A DNA stretch of 64,000 nt, taken from assembly GCA_022819855.1 (NCBI GenBank), contig JAJEGN010000008.1, positions 124,001-188,000 of the forward strand. The letters run 5' to 3'. Made by a program: the position numbers and the translations under genes. Under the pieces are notes generated by a model that saw only the letters and a program-made list of their open reading frames with translations, was not told the DNA's origin and did no database searches. How positions within the stretch are numbered: the stretch's first letter is position 1; each line of letters opens with the position of its first letter. This DNA is from Gammaproteobacteria bacterium. Its GTDB lineage: Bacteria > Pseudomonadota > Gammaproteobacteria > Steroidobacterales > Rariloculaceae. Shown here piece after piece: positions 63,123 to 64,000 of the stretch.

Positions 63123-64000
63123 GTGGCCACCGAGTGGATCGGTGCACTGAGCATTGTCGCGATCGTCGCGCTCGTGCTCTTCAGGATCCCCGTTGCGATC
63201 GCGATGGGGCTTGTCGGCACGATCGGCCACGCGATCGTCGACGACTGGTCGGCAGCGCTCAACAGGCTCGGCAATACGCCGTTCGAACTCGCCGAGGGCT
63301 ACTCGTTCTCGGTCGTGCCGCTGTTCCTGCTCATGGGCGCCGTGGCGGCCCGCTCCGGCATGAGCGGCGACCTGTTCCGTTCGGCCAACGCCATGTTCGC
63401 CGGCCGGCGCGGCACGGTCGCCATGGCGGCCGTCGGCGCATGTGCCGGTTTCGGCGCGATCTGCGGCTCGAGCCTCGCGACGGCCGCGACGATGTCGCGC
63501 ATCGCCATTCCGGAAATGCGCAGGCTCGGCTACGACGAGCGTCTCGCGGCGGGCGCCGTCGCTTCGGGCGGCACGCTCGGCATACTCATACCGCCCTCGG
63601 TCATCCTCATCGTCTATGCGGTGATCGCCCAGGAATCCGTCGCGCTGCTTTTCGCAGCGGGCCTGATCCCCGGAATCGTCCTGACGGCGCTGCACGTCGT
63701 CGTGATCTGGGCGCTCGTCACGCGCCGCCCCGAGCTTGCCCCGGCCGCGGATCGCCAACCGGGCTGGCGCGAGCGGCTCAGCGACGTCGCGGCGATGTGG
63801 CAGATGCTCGTGCTGTTCGTGATCTCGGTCGGCGGCATCTACGCGGGCTTCTTCAGCCCCACCGAAGCCGCCGCCGTCGGCTGCCTCGGCGCCATCGCGC
63901 TCGGCTTCGCGACGCGCCGCATCGGGATCCGGGCGGTCGTGGAATCGCTCGGCGAGACCGTACGCACGACCGCGGTGCTCTTCTTCATTGTCATCATGGC
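63123..64000 (+). CDS. dctM: TRAP transporter large permease, DctM (3' truncated by window edge)
   Basis: The first 292 residues of a DctM-type secondary transporter. Visible are RIPVAIAMGLVGTIGH, GAVAARSGMSGDLFR, ICGSSLATAATMSRIAIPEM and GGTLGILIPPSVILIVYA. GTG start one base after the dctQ stop. The remaining C-terminal half lies beyond the window. It would use the sodium gradient to import the ligand delivered by dctP. Confidence 0.92.
   Translation, partial: MATEWIGALSIVAIVALVLFRIPVAIAMGLVGTIGHAIVDDWSAALNRLGNTPFELAEGYSFSVVPLFLLMGAVAARSGMSGDLFRSANAMFAGRRGTVAMAAVGACAGFGAICGSSLATAATMSRIAIPEMRRLGYDERLAAGAVASGGTLGILIPPSVILIVYAVIAQESVALLFAAGLIPGIVLTALHVVVIWALVTRRPELAPAADRQPGWRERLSDVAAMWQMLVLFVISVGGIYAGFFSPTEAAAVGCLGAIALGFATRRIGIRAVVESLGETVRTTAVLFFIVIM

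Overview
The window is a 64 kb, high-GC (most lines around 65-70% by eye), densely coded bacterial chromosome segment. TonB receptor, TRAP and RND transporters, lipoproteins, porin and a MltD-type murein hydrolase indicate a Gram-negative cell. Gene content is compatible with a proteobacterium, probably gammaproteobacterial, perhaps an uncultured marine or host-associated lineage; this placement is inference. No rRNA, tRNA, CRISPR array, insertion sequence or origin was recognised.

Layout. (1) 1-9344: a tightly overlapping operon that interleaves hopanoid genes (hpnG, hpnA, hpnH) with mevalonate-pathway genes (diphosphomevalonate decarboxylase, phosphomevalonate kinase, a single-polypeptide HMG-CoA reductase/mevalonate kinase fusion, IPP isomerase), facing a convergent HMG-CoA synthase. 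Only acetoacetyl-CoA thiolase is missing to go from acetyl-CoA to IPP/DMAPP. (2) 9345-18560: a C1/C2-acid locus with a periplasmic binding protein, a membrane sensor without output domain, an oxalate/formate-type MFS carrier, a porin, formate dehydrogenase gamma and beta subunits, a tiny remnant of the alpha subunit, an FMN alpha-hydroxyacid dehydrogenase and FdhD. (3) 18639-24337: valine-pyruvate aminotransferase, PabB, a Tat-exported unknown and a FolK-FolP fusion. (4) 24498-34889: glutathione-dependent formaldehyde dehydrogenase, an octaheme TPR cytochrome, a TonB receptor, then assorted enzymes and an MFS carrier. (5) About 35.0-41.5 kb: a lower-GC island carrying a 1570-residue protein that joins an N-terminal HSP90/sacsin-like ATPase to a C-terminal SF2 helicase, a small upstream partner, and a BrnT-type toxin-antitoxin pair; this is the best candidate for an undescribed defence system. 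(6) 41.5-49.7 kb: FabD-like acyltransferase, sulfate activation (Sat-CysC fusion), a radical SAM gene with no ATG/GTG/TTG start, a MacB-like permease, and the sulfite reductase cluster. (7) 49.7-58.4 kb: a large perfect palindrome, a TAXI binding protein, a LysM lytic transglycosylase, and an RND permease followed by a sterol C-24 methyltransferase homologue. (8) 58.4-64 kb: exported class II aldolase, secreted lectin-like protein, homogentisate dioxygenase and a TRAP transporter that runs off the end.

How it fits together: the mevalonate operon supplies isoprenoid precursors, the hpn genes commit part of the flux to extended (adenosyl/ribosyl) hopanoids, and the methyltransferase 45 kb away suggests that the same cell also modifies sterol side chains, whether made by itself or obtained from a eukaryote. 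Formaldehyde, formate and hydroxyacid genes suggest C1/C2 oxidation, although the formate dehydrogenase appears broken here. The sulfur genes provide assimilatory sulfate reduction except for a PAPS reductase, which is not in the window.
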